Below are positions 7,619 through 16,614 of a DNA stretch of 38,008 nt, piece after piece (position 1 is the stretch's first letter; each line of letters starts with the position of its first letter). Both the position numbers and the translations under genes were made by a program. The DNA comes from Gammaproteobacteria bacterium (GTDB lineage Bacteria > Pseudomonadota > Gammaproteobacteria > Burkholderiales > Rhodocyclaceae). Below the pieces are notes generated by a model that was given only the letters and a program-made list of their open reading frames with translations, was not told where the DNA came from and searched no databases. Location of the stretch: contig JARFTZ010000054.1 of the NCBI GenBank assembly GCA_029289235.1, forward strand, positions 1 through 38,008, read 5' to 3'.

Positions 7619-9166
7619 ATGAATCTGCTTAATTTTTCCGTAGCGGTCGATGACTTCTTCTGGAGCCAGATCATGATCTACGGGTGTCTGGGGGCGGGCA
7701 TCTTTTTTTCAGTGCTCATGCGTTTTCCGCAGCTTCGGCTGATCAAGGACATGGTTCGCCAGTTGTTCAAGGGCAAGGCGTCCGATACCGGGGTGTCCTC
7801 GTTCCAGGGCTTCGCGATGGCGCTCGGCGGGCGCGTGGGGACCGGCAACATCACCGGCGTGGCCTCGGCGATCTTCTTCGGCGGCCCCGGTGCGGTGTTC
7901 TGGATGTGGGCCATCGCCTTTCTCGGCGCGGGGTCGGCGTACATCGAGTCTGCCCTGTCGCAGGTGTGGAAGGACGAGGTTCACGGCGAATATCGCGGCG
8001 GACCGGCGTACTACATCGAGAAAGGGTTGAAGAGCCGCGCGCTCGGCATCGCCTTCGCGGTGCTGACGATCTTCGGTTGCGGCCTCGCCCTGCCGGGCAT
8101 CCAGTCCAACGCCTTCGCCCAGGCGGCGAAGTTGTCGCTGGGCATGCAGCCGTGGATGGTCGGCGTGCTGTACGCGGTCTTGATCGGTTATGTCGTGTTC
8201 GGCGGCGGTCGGCGGATTGCCAAGGCAGCCGAGCGGATCGTGCCGTTCATGGCCATTGCGTACATGGCCGTCGCTGTCGTGATCCTGCTCGTGCATTTTG
8301 ACAAGATCTGGGGCGTGTTCGAACTGATCTTCAGCAGCGCCTTCAACATGAATGCGGTGTACGGCGCCGTGTTCGGCAAGGCGGTGCAGTGGGGCGTGAA
8401 ACGCGGCATCTTCTCGAACGAGGCGGGGCAGGGTACGGGCGCGCAAGCCTCCGGCGCCGCCGAGGTGTCGCACCCGGCCAAGCAGGGGCTGGTGCAGGCC
8501 TTCTCGGTCTACGTCGATACCTTGCTGGTATGTACGGCGACTGCGGTCATGATCCTTGCCACCAACACCTTCAATGTGGCTGATCCGGTCAATCAGGGCG
8601 GCTTTATCCTGCAGTACCTGCAGGGTGTGCAGGCGTCGAACTTCACCCAGTACGCCGTAAACTCGCTGGTTCCCGGCGCGGGCGGTGCGTTCGTCGCCAT
8701 CGCCCTGTTTTTCTTCACCTTCACGACGGTCCTGGCCTACGCGTTCTATTCCGATTCCAGCGTGGCCTACCTGTTCAAGCGGAACGCGCAGGGTGACGGC
8801 TACAAATACGGCATCCTGTTCTCCCGTGTTGCCGTCGTCACGATGTCGTTCATCGGCGCGGTCAGCTCGGTCGACGTGGTCTGGAACTTCGGGTCGGCGG
8901 CGGTTGGCGCCATGGCCTGGTTCAACATCGTCGTGATCCTGCTGCTGGCCAAGCCGGGCATCGCCACGCTGCGCGATTACGAGGAGCAGCGGAAGATGGG
9001 GCTCGATCCGGTCTTCGTGCCGTCGCGTCTCGGCATCAAGGATGCGGAGATCTGGGAAGGGATCGCCGCGAATCGTTACCCGCAGCAACTGGCGGCGCTC
9101 AACGAAAAAACTCGCCAGCTCGAGTCCGGCTTGACGAGCCTGAAAGAAGAGGCGGAGACAGCCTGA
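7619..9166 (+). CDS. AGCS family sodium:alanine/glycine symporter
   Basis: A 515-residue inner-membrane protein of the AGCS (AlsT/DagA) family, importing alanine or glycine with Na+. Family signatures seen: SSFQGFAMALGGRVGTGNITGVASAIFFGGPGAVFWMW (about residues 61-98), the KRGIFSNEAGQGTGA region, and VVWNFGSAAVGAMAWFN near the C-terminus, with about ten to eleven membrane segments. The start at 7619 is chosen because GGAGG lies nine bases upstream and the protein then begins MNLLNFSVAVDDFFW, as in homologues; an upstream in-frame extension to 7511 has no such support. A terminator follows, then alanine dehydrogenase, which would deaminate the imported alanine. Confidence 0.92.
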   Translation: MNLLNFSVAVDDFFWSQIMIYGCLGAGIFFSVLMRFPQLRLIKDMVRQLFKGKASDTGVSSFQGFAMALGGRVGTGNITGVASAIFFGGPGAVFWMWAIAFLGAGSAYIESALSQVWKDEVHGEYRGGPAYYIEKGLKSRALGIAFAVLTIFGCGLALPGIQSNAFAQAAKLSLGMQPWMVGVLYAVLIGYVVFGGGRRIAKAAERIVPFMAIAYMAVAVVILLVHFDKIWGVFELIFSSAFNMNAVYGAVFGKAVQWGVKRGIFSNEAGQGTGAQASGAAEVSHPAKQGLVQAFSVYVDTLLVCTATAVMILATNTFNVADPVNQGGFILQYLQGVQASNFTQYAVNSLVPGAGGAFVAIALFFFTFTTVLAYAFYSDSSVAYLFKRNAQGDGYKYGILFSRVAVVTMSFIGAVSSVDVVWNFGSAAVGAMAWFNIVVILLLAKPGIATLRDYEEQRKMGLDPVFVPSRLGIKDAEIWEGIAANRYPQQLAALNEKTRQLESGLTSLKEEAETA

Positions 9167-9191
9167 GTCTTTCTGGCTGGATTGCATTGCG

Positions 9192-9220
9192 GCCCTCTGC
9201 TCATCCGGAGGGCTTTTTTT
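9192..9220 (+). terminator. Rho-independent terminator of the alanine symporter gene
   Basis: A stem GCCCTC (9192-9197) with GAGGGC (9208-9213) and a 10-base loop is followed by seven T (9214-9220). It sits 25 bases after the symporter stop codon, so alanine dehydrogenase is probably transcribed separately. Confidence 0.88.
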
Positions 9221-9353
9221 CGCCTGCGGGCCGTTGCTGTTGATTAGTAATTCTTATAAGAAGAGAATTAGTTTAATCATTCTGTGCTTCTTCGTGGTGC
9301 AGGTCGATACTTGCGAGGTTGTTCCTGTAATACGAACCGTCGGAGAAAAAATC

Positions 9354-10469
9354 ATGAGAATTGGTGTGCCCAAGGAAATCAAGAACCACGAATACAGGGT
9401 TGGGCTGACGCCGGCCAGCGTACGGGAGCTTACGTCGCGCGGCCATGCGGTGCTGGTTCAGAAAGGCGCCGGTGCGGTGATCGGCCTGAGTGACGAACAG
9501 TATGCGGCGGCGGGCGCGGAGTTGGTGCTCGATGCGGCCGCCGTCTTCGCCGGCGCGGAGATGATCGTCAAGGTGAAGGAGCCGCAACCGCAGGAGTGTG
9601 TCCTCCTCCGTCCGGAGCAGATCCTTTACACCTACCTGCACTTGGCGCCAGATCCCGAGCAGACAGCGGCGCTGGTCAAGTCAGGCGCCGTGTGCATCGC
9701 CTACGAGACGATCACCGGGCCGGGCGGCGGTTTGCCGCTGCTCGCCCCGATGAGCGAGGTGGCCGGGCGCATGGCGGTGCAGGCCGGTGCCGCGCACCTT
9801 GAGAAATCGAAAGGCGGGATGGGCATCCTGCTCGGCGGCGTTCCCGGCGTTCCTGCCGCGCATGTGGTGGTTATCGGCGCCGGCATGGTCGGCACCAACG
9901 CCTTGCAGATGGCCGTCGGCCTGGGCGCGCGGGTGACGGTCATCGACAAGAACGTCGACCGCCTGCGTCACCTCGACTTGATCTACGGCAATCGCATCAC
10001 CACGCTGTTTTCCACCGCGCACACCATTGAAGAGGCCGTGATCGACGCCGATCTCGTCATTGGCGGCGTGTTGATTCCGGGCGCCGCAGCGCCCAAGCTG
10101 GTGACGGCCGACATGGTGGCGCGCATGAAAACGGGCGCGGTGATCGTCGACGTGGCGATCGATCAGGGTGGGTGCGTTGAAACCTCGCATCCGACCACGC
10201 ATGCCGAGCCGACCTTCGTGGTTGACGGCGTCGTACATTATTGCGTGGCGAACATGCCGGGCGCCGTGGCTCGCACCTCGACCTTCGCGCTGAACCACGC
10301 GACCATCGGCCATGCTCTTGAACTGGCCGGGAAGGGCTGGCGGCAGGCGCTGAAGGAGAGCGAGCATCTGCGCAACGGGCTGAACGTGGCGCTGGGCAAG
10401 GTGACTTACGAGGCCGTGGCCCGCGACCTCGGTTATGTATACACCCCTGCCGCAGCGTTGTTGAATTGA
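9354..10469 (+). CDS. ald: Alanine dehydrogenase
   Basis: A 371-residue cytoplasmic NAD-dependent enzyme that converts L-alanine to pyruvate and ammonia. The N-terminal [20 protein letters not shown] is the classical signature; substrate Lys and His regions (VKVKEP, YLHLAPD), the Rossmann motif [12 protein letters not shown] (about 171-182) and [17 protein letters not shown] are all present, and the length is standard. The ATG at 9354 has GGAG eight bases upstream; the frame extends further upstream but without a ribosome site. An inverted repeat, AATTCT/AGAATT (9249-9254 and 9264-9269), in the AT-rich upstream region could be a regulator site (ald is often Lrp/AsnC controlled), which is speculative. 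A 6-bp hairpin (10468-10484) overlaps the stop codon. Confidence 0.96.
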   Translation: MRIGVPKEIKNHEYRVGLTPASVRELTSRGHAVLVQKGAGAVIGLSDEQYAAAGAELVLDAAAVFAGAEMIVKVKEPQPQECVLLRPEQILYTYLHLAPDPEQTAALVKSGAVCIAYETITGPGGGLPLLAPMSEVAGRMAVQAGAAHLEKSKGGMGILLGGVPGVPAAHVVVIGAGMVGTNALQMAVGLGARVTVIDKNVDRLRHLDLIYGNRITTLFSTAHTIEEAVIDADLVIGGVLIPGAAAPKLVTADMVARMKTGAVIVDVAIDQGGCVETSHPTTHAEPTFVVDGVVHYCVANMPGAVARTSTFALNHATIGHALELAGKGWRQALKESEHLRNGLNVALGKVTYEAVARDLGYVYTPAAALLN

Positions 10470-10633
10470 TCACCTTGCGTGATCGTCTATGTTGTGAATC
10501 GCGCAGAAAACGTCATTAAGTCGATTTGCTATATGGCCCATGGTCTCGACTTTGTTTGCATCTGAAGCGTGATGACGCACTTGAAAGACATCACTTTCCA
10601 TCATTGCATGATTGTCAAGGCGGTTTGCCTCAT

Positions 10634-10724
10634 GGGGGACGGGAGGAGTATCCTCCGCGTCTCCCCGTTCCCTAAGGGAACAACGTAGCGATTTGTCCGG
10701 GAGTCGCGGGCACCCCGTCGCTGC
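10634..10724 (+). promoter_or_regulatory. Strongly structured leader upstream of kup
   Basis: Three consecutive hairpins occupy the bases just before the kup ribosome site. A: GGGGGACG (10634-10641) pairs with CGTCTCCC (10658-10665) around an inner perfect stem GGAGGA/TCCTCC (10642-10647, 10651-10656). B: GTTCCC/GGGAAC (10667-10672, 10676-10681), perfect, with loop TAA. C: GTAGCGA/TCGCTGC (10685-10691, 10718-10724) enclosing CGGG/CCCG (10698-10701, 10714-10717). The kup ribosome site (GAGG at 10737-10740) is only 12 bases further on. No described riboswitch class is recognised; control of kup expression is an inference. Confidence 0.6.
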
Positions 10725-10747
10725 ATCACGGAAAGTGAGGTAACCCA

Positions 10748-12631
10748 ATGCAACATGGAGTTTCGAAAACGCCGGCGCAGCAGGCTGCCCTGGCGCTGGC
10801 CGCGCTGGGTGTCGTCTACGGCGACATCGGTACCAGTCCGCTTTATACGATCAAGGAAGTCTTCGCCGGGGTGCACCCGATCCCGCTCAACCCGGCCAAC
10901 GTGCTGGGCATCCTGTCGCTGATCCTGTGGGCGCTGATCATCATCGTCTCGATCAAGTACGTCGTCTTCATCATGCGCGCCGACAACCGCGGCGAGGGCG
11001 GGATCATGGCGATGATCGCCCTGGCGCTGCACTCGGCGGGCAAGGACAAGAAAAGGAAGAAGCTCATCACGATGGCCGGCCTGCTGGGGGCAGGCATGTT
11101 CTACGGTGATGGCATGATCACCCCGGCGATTTCGGTGCTGTCCGCGCTCGAAGGTCTGGAAGTCGCAACGCCGCTGCTCAAGCCCTACGTGTTGCCGGCG
11201 ACGCTGGTCGTGCTGTTCGGTTTGTTCTTCGTGCAAAAGCGCGGGACCGGTTCGGTCGGCGCTGCGTTCGGCCCGATCATGATCGTCTGGTTCTCGACGC
11301 TGGCGGTGCTGGGCATCTCCAATATCATCGGCAACCCCTCGGTGTTGGGGGCGGTCAATCCGTTGCACGGCCTGCGCTTTCTCGTTGAAAACCGCGGTCT
11401 GGCGCTGGTGGCGATGGGGGCGGTGGTTCTGGCGGTGACTGGTGCCGAAGCCCTGTACGCGGACATGGGGCACTTCGGTGCGCAGCCGATCCGGCAGGCG
11501 TGGTTCTTCTTCGTATTGCCGTCGTTGATGCTCAATTACTTTGGCCAGGGGGCGCTGATCCTTGCCCACCCGGAGGCCGTGGAGAATCCGTTCTACCACC
11601 AGGCCCCGGACTGGATGCTTTATCCCCTCGTCGGTCTGGCGACGGTGGCCACGGTGATCGCCTCGCAGGCGGTTATTTCCGGCGCCTTCTCAGTGTCCCG
11701 GCAGGCGATGCAACTCGGTTTCCTGCCGCGTCTGGAAGTTCAGCACACCTCGGAAAAGGAACAGGGCCAGGTTTATCTTCCGGGGGTCAACTGGGGACTC
11801 TTCTGTGCCGTGGCGATTCTCGTCCTCGGCTTCCGTTCGAGTTCGAACATCGCAGCCGCGTACGGCATCGCGGTGACCGGCGACATGGTCATCACTTCGT
11901 GCCTGGCGACCTTCGTCGCCGCCAAGTCCTGGGGCTGGGGCTGGCCGCGGGCGATGGCGCTGTTCGCCGCATTCCTGGTCGTCGAGATAACCTTCCTCTC
12001 GGCGAACGTCCTGAAGATCCCCGACGGCGGCTGGTTCCCGCTGGCGATCGGTTCGCTGGTCTTCCTGCTGATGAGCACCTGGAAGCGCGGCGGCCAGTTG
12101 CTGACCGAACGGACCAGTGGCGAGGCCATCGAGCTGGACATGTTCATCAATGCCTTGCTGATTTCCGAGCCGGCACGCGTGGCCGGGACGGCCGTGTTCA
12201 TGACCTCGGACAACTCGCGCGTGCCGAACGCCATGTTGCACAACCTGATGCACAACAAGGTGCTGCACGAGCGGGTGCTGGTGCTGTCGGTCGAGGTCTT
12301 CGACGTGCCCTACGTGCCTGAGATCGACCGCGTCGAGATCCACCCGCTGAAGGGCGGCTTCTACAAGGTCACCGTGCAGTACGGATTCAAGGACGAACCG
12401 GACATCCCCGCAGCGCTGGCCTTGTGCACGGCGCAGGGAATGGACTTCGACATGATGGAAACGTCGTTCTTCCTCGGTCGGGCCACGCTGATCCCGAAGG
12501 TCGGCTCGGAAATGGTCTACTGGCGCGAGAAACTGTTCGTCTTGATGTATCGCAACGCCAGCACGGCGATGAGCTTCTACAAGATCCCCACCAACCGGGT
12601 CGTCGAACTCGGGGCGCAGGTTGTTCTTTAG
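10748..12631 (+). CDS. kup: Low-affinity potassium transporter Kup
   Basis: A 627-residue KUP/HAK/KT family K+ uptake protein (H+-coupled), inner membrane. The hallmark N-terminal stretch LAALGVVYGDIGTSPLYTIKE (residues about 18-38) is present, followed by RADNRGEGGIMAM and GAGMFYGDGMITPAISVLSALEGLE (about 115-140). About 12 membrane helices reach residue 450, and a cytoplasmic domain of about 170 residues follows. The length matches E. coli Kup (622). The ATG follows GTGAGG at 7 bases. It converges on the namZ-like gene with only 6 bases between stops and no terminator visible. Confidence 0.97.
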   Translation: MQHGVSKTPAQQAALALAALGVVYGDIGTSPLYTIKEVFAGVHPIPLNPANVLGILSLILWALIIIVSIKYVVFIMRADNRGEGGIMAMIALALHSAGKDKKRKKLITMAGLLGAGMFYGDGMITPAISVLSALEGLEVATPLLKPYVLPATLVVLFGLFFVQKRGTGSVGAAFGPIMIVWFSTLAVLGISNIIGNPSVLGAVNPLHGLRFLVENRGLALVAMGAVVLAVTGAEALYADMGHFGAQPIRQAWFFFVLPSLMLNYFGQGALILAHPEAVENPFYHQAPDWMLYPLVGLATVATVIASQAVISGAFSVSRQAMQLGFLPRLEVQHTSEKEQGQVYLPGVNWGLFCAVAILVLGFRSSSNIAAAYGIAVTGDMVITSCLATFVAAKSWGWGWPRAMALFAAFLVVEITFLSANVLKIPDGGWFPLAIGSLVFLLMSTWKRGGQLLTERTSGEAIELDMFINALLISEPARVAGTAVFMTSDNSRVPNAMLHNLMHNKVLHERVLVLSVEVFDVPYVPEIDRVEIHPLKGGFYKVTVQYGFKDEPDIPAALALCTAQGMDFDMMETSFFLGRATLIPKVGSEMVYWREKLFVLMYRNASTAMSFYKIPTNRVVELGAQVVL

Positions 12632-12637
12632 ACTGCT

Positions 12638-13846
12638 TCAATAGAGGAGATGCGGGCGCCGCGTCTCCTCCCAGGCCGACTCGTCGTGCCGCGCCAGCGT
12701 ATCCAGGTCGCCCGGCGTTGCCGCGGGGTCGTCCACCCAGCCGCGAAGAATCTCGCTGCCGTTGATCAGGTCGATGGCCAGGCGGTTGAATTCGTATTCG
12801 TAGGCGAATTCGCGCCAGAGCGGGTAGTCCGGGTAAAGCCGGCGGATGGCCTTGAAGGCCAGCGCCTGCAGGCGCCAGGGACGGAATTCGTGGTGGTGAT
12901 AGGCGCCGTCGTCGACATGGATCTGCACGCCGTGGCAGAGTTTGCCAGCGTGCTTGTGGAAGGTCGGCTCGAACCAGCAGTCGCGCAGCCGGCAACCCGC
13001 CAGCCAGTGCGGCGCCAGTGCCTGCTTTTCCGCGATGAGCGCGTTGGCGTCGATGTCCGGAGCACCGAAGAGTTCAAGCGGCCGTGTCGTCCCGCGCCCT
13101 TCGGAAAGGGTCGTTCCCTCGACCATCACGGTGCCGGCGTAGCAGCGTGCCATCGAGAGGTTCGGGGCGTTCGGGCTGGGGTTGACCCAGATACGTTCGC
13201 CGAGCGGCCAGCCATGACCAGGGGGGGCGTCGGGCTGCCAGCCGTCCATTGCAATCACCTGGCAGTCGACATCCAGCCGCAGTTCGGCGATGAACCAGCG
13301 TGCGAGTTCGCCCATCGTCAGGCCGTGCCGCATCGGCAGCTGTCCGGCGCCGACGAAGCTTTCCCAGCTCGGGCGCAGGGTCAGTCCTTCGATCGGCCGG
13401 CCTGCGGGGTTGGGACGGTCCAGAATCCACACTGATTTGCCGTGCTCCGCAGCCGCCTCGAGCATGTAGCGCAGCGTGGTGATGAAGGTGTAGATGCGGC
13501 AACCGAGATCCTGCAGATCGATCAGCAGCACGTCGAAGGTGTCGAGCATCGCCGGGGTCGGCCGCCGCACTTCACCGTAGAGGCTGAATACCGGGATGCC
13601 ATGTCGCGGATCGAGGAAATCCGGCGATTCGACCATGTTGTCCTGCTTGTCTCCGCGCAGGCCGTGTTGCGGGCCGAAGGCAGCGGTCAGGCGAATGTCC
13701 GGCAGCGTGGCGAGGGCATCGAGGGCGTGCGTCAGCCCGGCCGTGACGGATGCCGGATGGGCCAGCAGGGCGATGCGTTTTCCGGCGAGCGGCTTGCGCA
13801 GGGCGGGGTCGGCAATCAGCCGGTCGAGGCCGAAGGAAACGGTCAT
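12638..13846 (-). CDS. namZ: DUF1343 protein, probable exo-beta-N-acetylmuramidase (NamZ family)
   Basis: A 402-residue protein covering the whole DUF1343 domain (PF07075). Recognisable family blocks are AAFGPQHGLRGDKQDN (about residues 55-70), PVFSLYGEVRRPTPAMLDTFDVLLIDLQDLGCRIYTFI (about 85-122), WILDRPNPAGRPIEG (about 140-155) and the C-terminal YEYEFNRLAIDLINGSE. Founding member NamZ of Bacillus subtilis releases terminal MurNAc from peptidoglycan fragments for cell-wall recycling. No signal peptide is visible here, so this copy may act in the cytoplasm, unlike the secreted Bacillus enzyme. It is the last gene of a minus-strand run with a glycosyltransferase and lipid acyltransferases, 63 bases downstream of the former. 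Confidence 0.85.
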   Translation of the reverse strand: MTVSFGLDRLIADPALRKPLAGKRIALLAHPASVTAGLTHALDALATLPDIRLTAAFGPQHGLRGDKQDNMVESPDFLDPRHGIPVFSLYGEVRRPTPAMLDTFDVLLIDLQDLGCRIYTFITTLRYMLEAAAEHGKSVWILDRPNPAGRPIEGLTLRPSWESFVGAGQLPMRHGLTMGELARWFIAELRLDVDCQVIAMDGWQPDAPPGHGWPLGERIWVNPSPNAPNLSMARCYAGTVMVEGTTLSEGRGTTRPLELFGAPDIDANALIAEKQALAPHWLAGCRLRDCWFEPTFHKHAGKLCHGVQIHVDDGAYHHHEFRPWRLQALAFKAIRRLYPDYPLWREFAYEYEFNRLAIDLINGSEILRGWVDDPAATPGDLDTLARHDESAWEETRRPHLLY

Positions 13847-13909
13847 GAGCAGATTTCCGGGTTGGTAAGGCCGGGAAGTCTACCGCGAAGTGGGGGGCGA
13901 GGTGGCTGT

Positions 13910-14926
13910 TCAGACCGCCGCAGTGCGAGGAATCACTTGCAGGGCGTCGAGGATTTGCCCCGTCGCGGTGGCCCAGGAAAACTGTTCGGCGCGCTGGCGG
14001 GCCATTGCTCGCGGGATCGCCAGGGCCTGCAGGCAGGCTTCGCGCAGGTCCGCGTGCATCGCGCCGCCGCCGGAGCGCCCGATGACGTCGATCGGTCCGG
14101 CGACCGGAAAGGCGGCGACCGGCGTACCGCAGGCCATGGATTCGACCATGACCAGCCCGAAGGTGTCGGTGACGCTTGGGAAAACCATCACATCGGCGGT
14201 GCGGTAGAGCGCCGCCAGTGCCGCGCCGCTGAGCACGCCGAGCCAGCGGGCTTGCGGATAAAGCGCTTGCAGGCGGCGGCGCTCCGGCCCTTCGCCGGCG
14301 ACCCATTTTTCGCCCGGAAGGTCGAGGCGCAGGAAGGCGTCGACCTGCTTCTCGACGGCAATGCGGCCGACGTAAAGGAAGACCGGCTTGTCGATCGGGT
14401 GCTCGAGGCGCTCGCCTAGGTGGCTGAAGGTTTCCAGGTCGACGCCGCGCGACCACAGGCGGGCGCCGCGGAATCCGCGGCTTTTCAGGTCGTTGACGAT
14501 GGCCGGTGTCGGTGCCAGCGTGGCGCGGGCGGCGTTGTGGAAGCGGCGCAGCAGGGCATAGGTCCAGCGGGTCGGAATGCGGAAGCGTGCATGAACGTAT
14601 TCCGGGAAACGGCTGTGGTAGGCCGTGGTGAACGGCCACTTCCGGCGCTGGGCGACGCGCCGCGCCAGCCAGCCGAGCGGACCCTCGGTGGCGATGTGCA
14701 GGCAGTCCGGGGCAAAACGGTCGATGCGCCGGGCCAGTTCGCGCTCGCCGGTCATCGCCAGGCTGATTTCCGGGTAGGTCGGGCAGGGGATCGAGCGGAA
14801 GTCCTGCGGCGAAATGATCTCGACGTGATGACCAAGGCGTTCCAGTTCGCGCCGGGTCATTTTCAGGGTGCGTACGACGCCGTTGACCTGCGGCTCCCAG
14901 GCATCGGTGACGATGAGGATTTTCAT
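13910..14926 (-). CDS. Glycosyltransferase family 4, probable lipid glycosyltransferase
   Basis: A 338-residue GT-B fold enzyme. The N-terminal acceptor domain begins MKILIVTDAWEPQVNGVVRT, and the C-terminal nucleotide-sugar domain has YVGRIAVEKQ (185-194) and the EX7E-type motif in PSVTDTFGLVMVESMACGTP, with Asp254 in the first acidic position and Glu262 in the second. The stretch LWSRGVDLETF (157-167) is typical of the SqdX/MgtA/PimB-like group that transfers sugars to diacylglycerol or other lipids. The start at 14926 has a perfect AAGGAGG six bases upstream; a longer upstream frame overlaps the acyltransferase and is rejected. It is 19 bases downstream of that acyltransferase, so it is in the same operon and a glycolipid product is likely (inference). 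Confidence 0.88.
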   Translation of the reverse strand: MKILIVTDAWEPQVNGVVRTLKMTRRELERLGHHVEIISPQDFRSIPCPTYPEISLAMTGERELARRIDRFAPDCLHIATEGPLGWLARRVAQRRKWPFTTAYHSRFPEYVHARFRIPTRWTYALLRRFHNAARATLAPTPAIVNDLKSRGFRGARLWSRGVDLETFSHLGERLEHPIDKPVFLYVGRIAVEKQVDAFLRLDLPGEKWVAGEGPERRRLQALYPQARWLGVLSGAALAALYRTADVMVFPSVTDTFGLVMVESMACGTPVAAFPVAGPIDVIGRSGGGAMHADLREACLQALAIPRAMARQRAEQFSWATATGQILDALQVIPRTAAV

Positions 14927-14945
14927 TGCCTCCTTTCGGCTGTGC

Positions 14946-15767
14946 TCAGAAATCGTTGGCGCTGCTCTGGAAAGCGAACAACTCTTCGCCGGACGATTCG
15001 CCGTGAAGCGCCTCGACTTCCTGGCCGGGCATGTTCTCTCTCTCCGGTGACAAGCCGAGGTGGTAGGCCACCGCGCCGTGGGCCATCGCCGCCACCTCCC
15101 GGCGTGTGAGACCCTCCGCACGTTCCGCGAAGATCGGCGGGGTCGGGCGCAGGCGTACGCGCAACGACCGGCAGGCAATGATTTCCGCCATGCATTCGGC
15201 CATCGTGGTCTCGCCGGCGTAGGCCGGCGCGAGGCTGCGTTGTCCGCTGGCGTCGAAGTAGGCGAGGGCGAGCGGTTGCACGGGGCGGCCCCCGTCGATC
15301 GCCGATTGCAGCAAGGCCCCGTGGAAGGGCAGCAGATGCGAGCCGTCGGTCGTCGTGCCTTCGGGAAACACCGCAACGTCCTTGCCGGAGGCGAGCATCG
15401 CCCCGATCCGGGCGTTGGTTTCGACCGCGTCGGCGCGCCGCCCGCGGCGCAGGAACAGCGTATCGGTGTTTGCCGCAAGCCACCCGGCCAGCGGCCACTC
15501 GCGTACCTCGGACTTCGAGACGAAAGCCATCGGCCGCGCCGCGTTGAGGACGAAGATGTCGAGCCAGGAGATGTGGTTCGCGACGATCAGGCTGCCGCGT
15601 GCCACCCCGTGCAGGTTCGCATCGAGACGGATCGCCAGGATTTCCAGCAGTTGCCGCGACCAGCGCTGCTTGAGCCAGAGCCGGGCGGTGGCGTTGAGAA
15701 ATCGATAGACGGTGGCGATGGTCAGCGCGCCCCAGAGCAGGTGCAGACCGAGGCGCGCGTAGCGCAC
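14946..15767 (-). CDS. 1-acyl-sn-glycerol-3-phosphate acyltransferase family protein (PlsC/OlsA)
   Basis: A 273-residue membrane-associated acyltransferase. An N-terminal hydrophobic segment (residues about 5-25) precedes the catalytic HX4D motif NHISWLD (His65, Asp70), and the glycerophosphate/acceptor motif FPEGT is at 134-138. The family acylates lysophosphatidic acid or, in OlsA, lyso-ornithine lipid. Because the upstream gene 41 bases away encodes an OlsB-like N-acyltransferase, OlsA is the more specific suggestion; sequence alone does not separate OlsA from PlsC. The C-terminal 40 residues are hydrophilic and of unknown role. Confidence 0.88.
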   Translation of the reverse strand: MRYARLGLHLLWGALTIATVYRFLNATARLWLKQRWSRQLLEILAIRLDANLHGVARGSLIVANHISWLDIFVLNAARPMAFVSKSEVREWPLAGWLAANTDTLFLRRGRRADAVETNARIGAMLASGKDVAVFPEGTTTDGSHLLPFHGALLQSAIDGGRPVQPLALAYFDASGQRSLAPAYAGETTMAECMAEIIACRSLRVRLRPTPPIFAERAEGLTRREVAAMAHGAVAYHLGLSPERENMPGQEVEALHGESSGEELFAFQSSANDF

Positions 15768-15808
15768 CCACTGCAGCGGGCGCGGTGTCGGGTTGTTTTT
15801 TGTGCGCT

Positions 15809-16570
15809 TCAGTCCGGGCTCCCCATGAAGTGCCTGGCGTAGCGCGCGTCGATCCGCGAGACGGGCATCAGGATGGGCAGGTCGGCGGTGTTGAAGTCAG
15901 GGTCCCACGCCGGTTCGCCGCAGATGTAGGCGCCGGCGCGCAGGTAACCCTTGATCAGCGGCGGCAATTCGGCGTCCAGGTCGTTGCGCAGCGCTTCCAG
16001 TGGCAGCGGGCAGCGCGGAAAGACGCGGTATTCGAGGGGGCTCATGTGTTCGCCGAGCCGGCTGAACATGCTGGCGGCGGCGTGGCCGCCATCGGCCATG
16101 CTGATGCTGGCGCAGCCGATCAGGTATTCGTAGTGGTTTTCGAGCATGTACTTCGCCAGTCCGCCCCAGAGCAGGGCGATGGTCGCGCCGCTGCGGTAGT
16201 CGGGATGCACGCAGGAACGGCCGATCTCGACGAGGCGCGGGCGCAGCAGTTGCAGGCGGGTCAGGTCGAACTCGTTCTCGGAGTAGTAGTTGCCGACGCG
16301 GCGGGCGTTCTCCGGCGACAGGATGCGATAGGTGCCGACCACGATGTCTTCGTTGTCGTCGCGCACGATCAGGTGTTCGCAAAAGGGGTCGTAAATGTCC
16401 TGATCGACGCCCGGCGTGCGGGTCGGCAGGTTGGCGCCGAGTTCGCCGGCGAAGATCCGGTAGCGCAGCCGCTGCGCTTCGAGAACGTCCCACTCGCTGC
16501 GGGCCAGTGCGACGGAAAGCTTGCGCCGGGGGGGGGTGGCCTTCAGGCCGGTCTGGATGCTCGTGCTCAT
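15809..16570 (-). CDS. olsB: Ornithine-acyl-ACP N-acyltransferase (OlsB family)
   Basis: A 253-residue GNAT-fold protein of the Acetyltransf_5 family (PF13444), the OlsB group that attaches a 3-hydroxy fatty acid from acyl-ACP to the amino group of ornithine to make lyso-ornithine lipid. Typical sequence: EAQRLRYRIFAGELGA, IYDPFCEHLIV, VGTYRILSP and VEIGRSCVHPDYRSGATI. The start at 16570 is preceded by AAGGAGG at seven bases; an in-frame start 33 bases upstream lacks this. It is the first gene of the run olsB - acyltransferase - glycosyltransferase - namZ. A run of nine G (16528-16536) lies in codons about 12-15. A palindromic operator candidate lies 45 bases upstream. Confidence 0.88.
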   Translation of the reverse strand: MSTSIQTGLKATPPRRKLSVALARSEWDVLEAQRLRYRIFAGELGANLPTRTPGVDQDIYDPFCEHLIVRDDNEDIVVGTYRILSPENARRVGNYYSENEFDLTRLQLLRPRLVEIGRSCVHPDYRSGATIALLWGGLAKYMLENHYEYLIGCASISMADGGHAAASMFSRLGEHMSPLEYRVFPRCPLPLEALRNDLDAELPPLIKGYLRAGAYICGEPAWDPDFNTADLPILMPVSRIDARYARHFMGSPD

Positions 16571-16614
16571 CGTTCGTCCTCCTTGCTGTTGCGTCGGAGG
16601 CACTTTAGGAGCGT

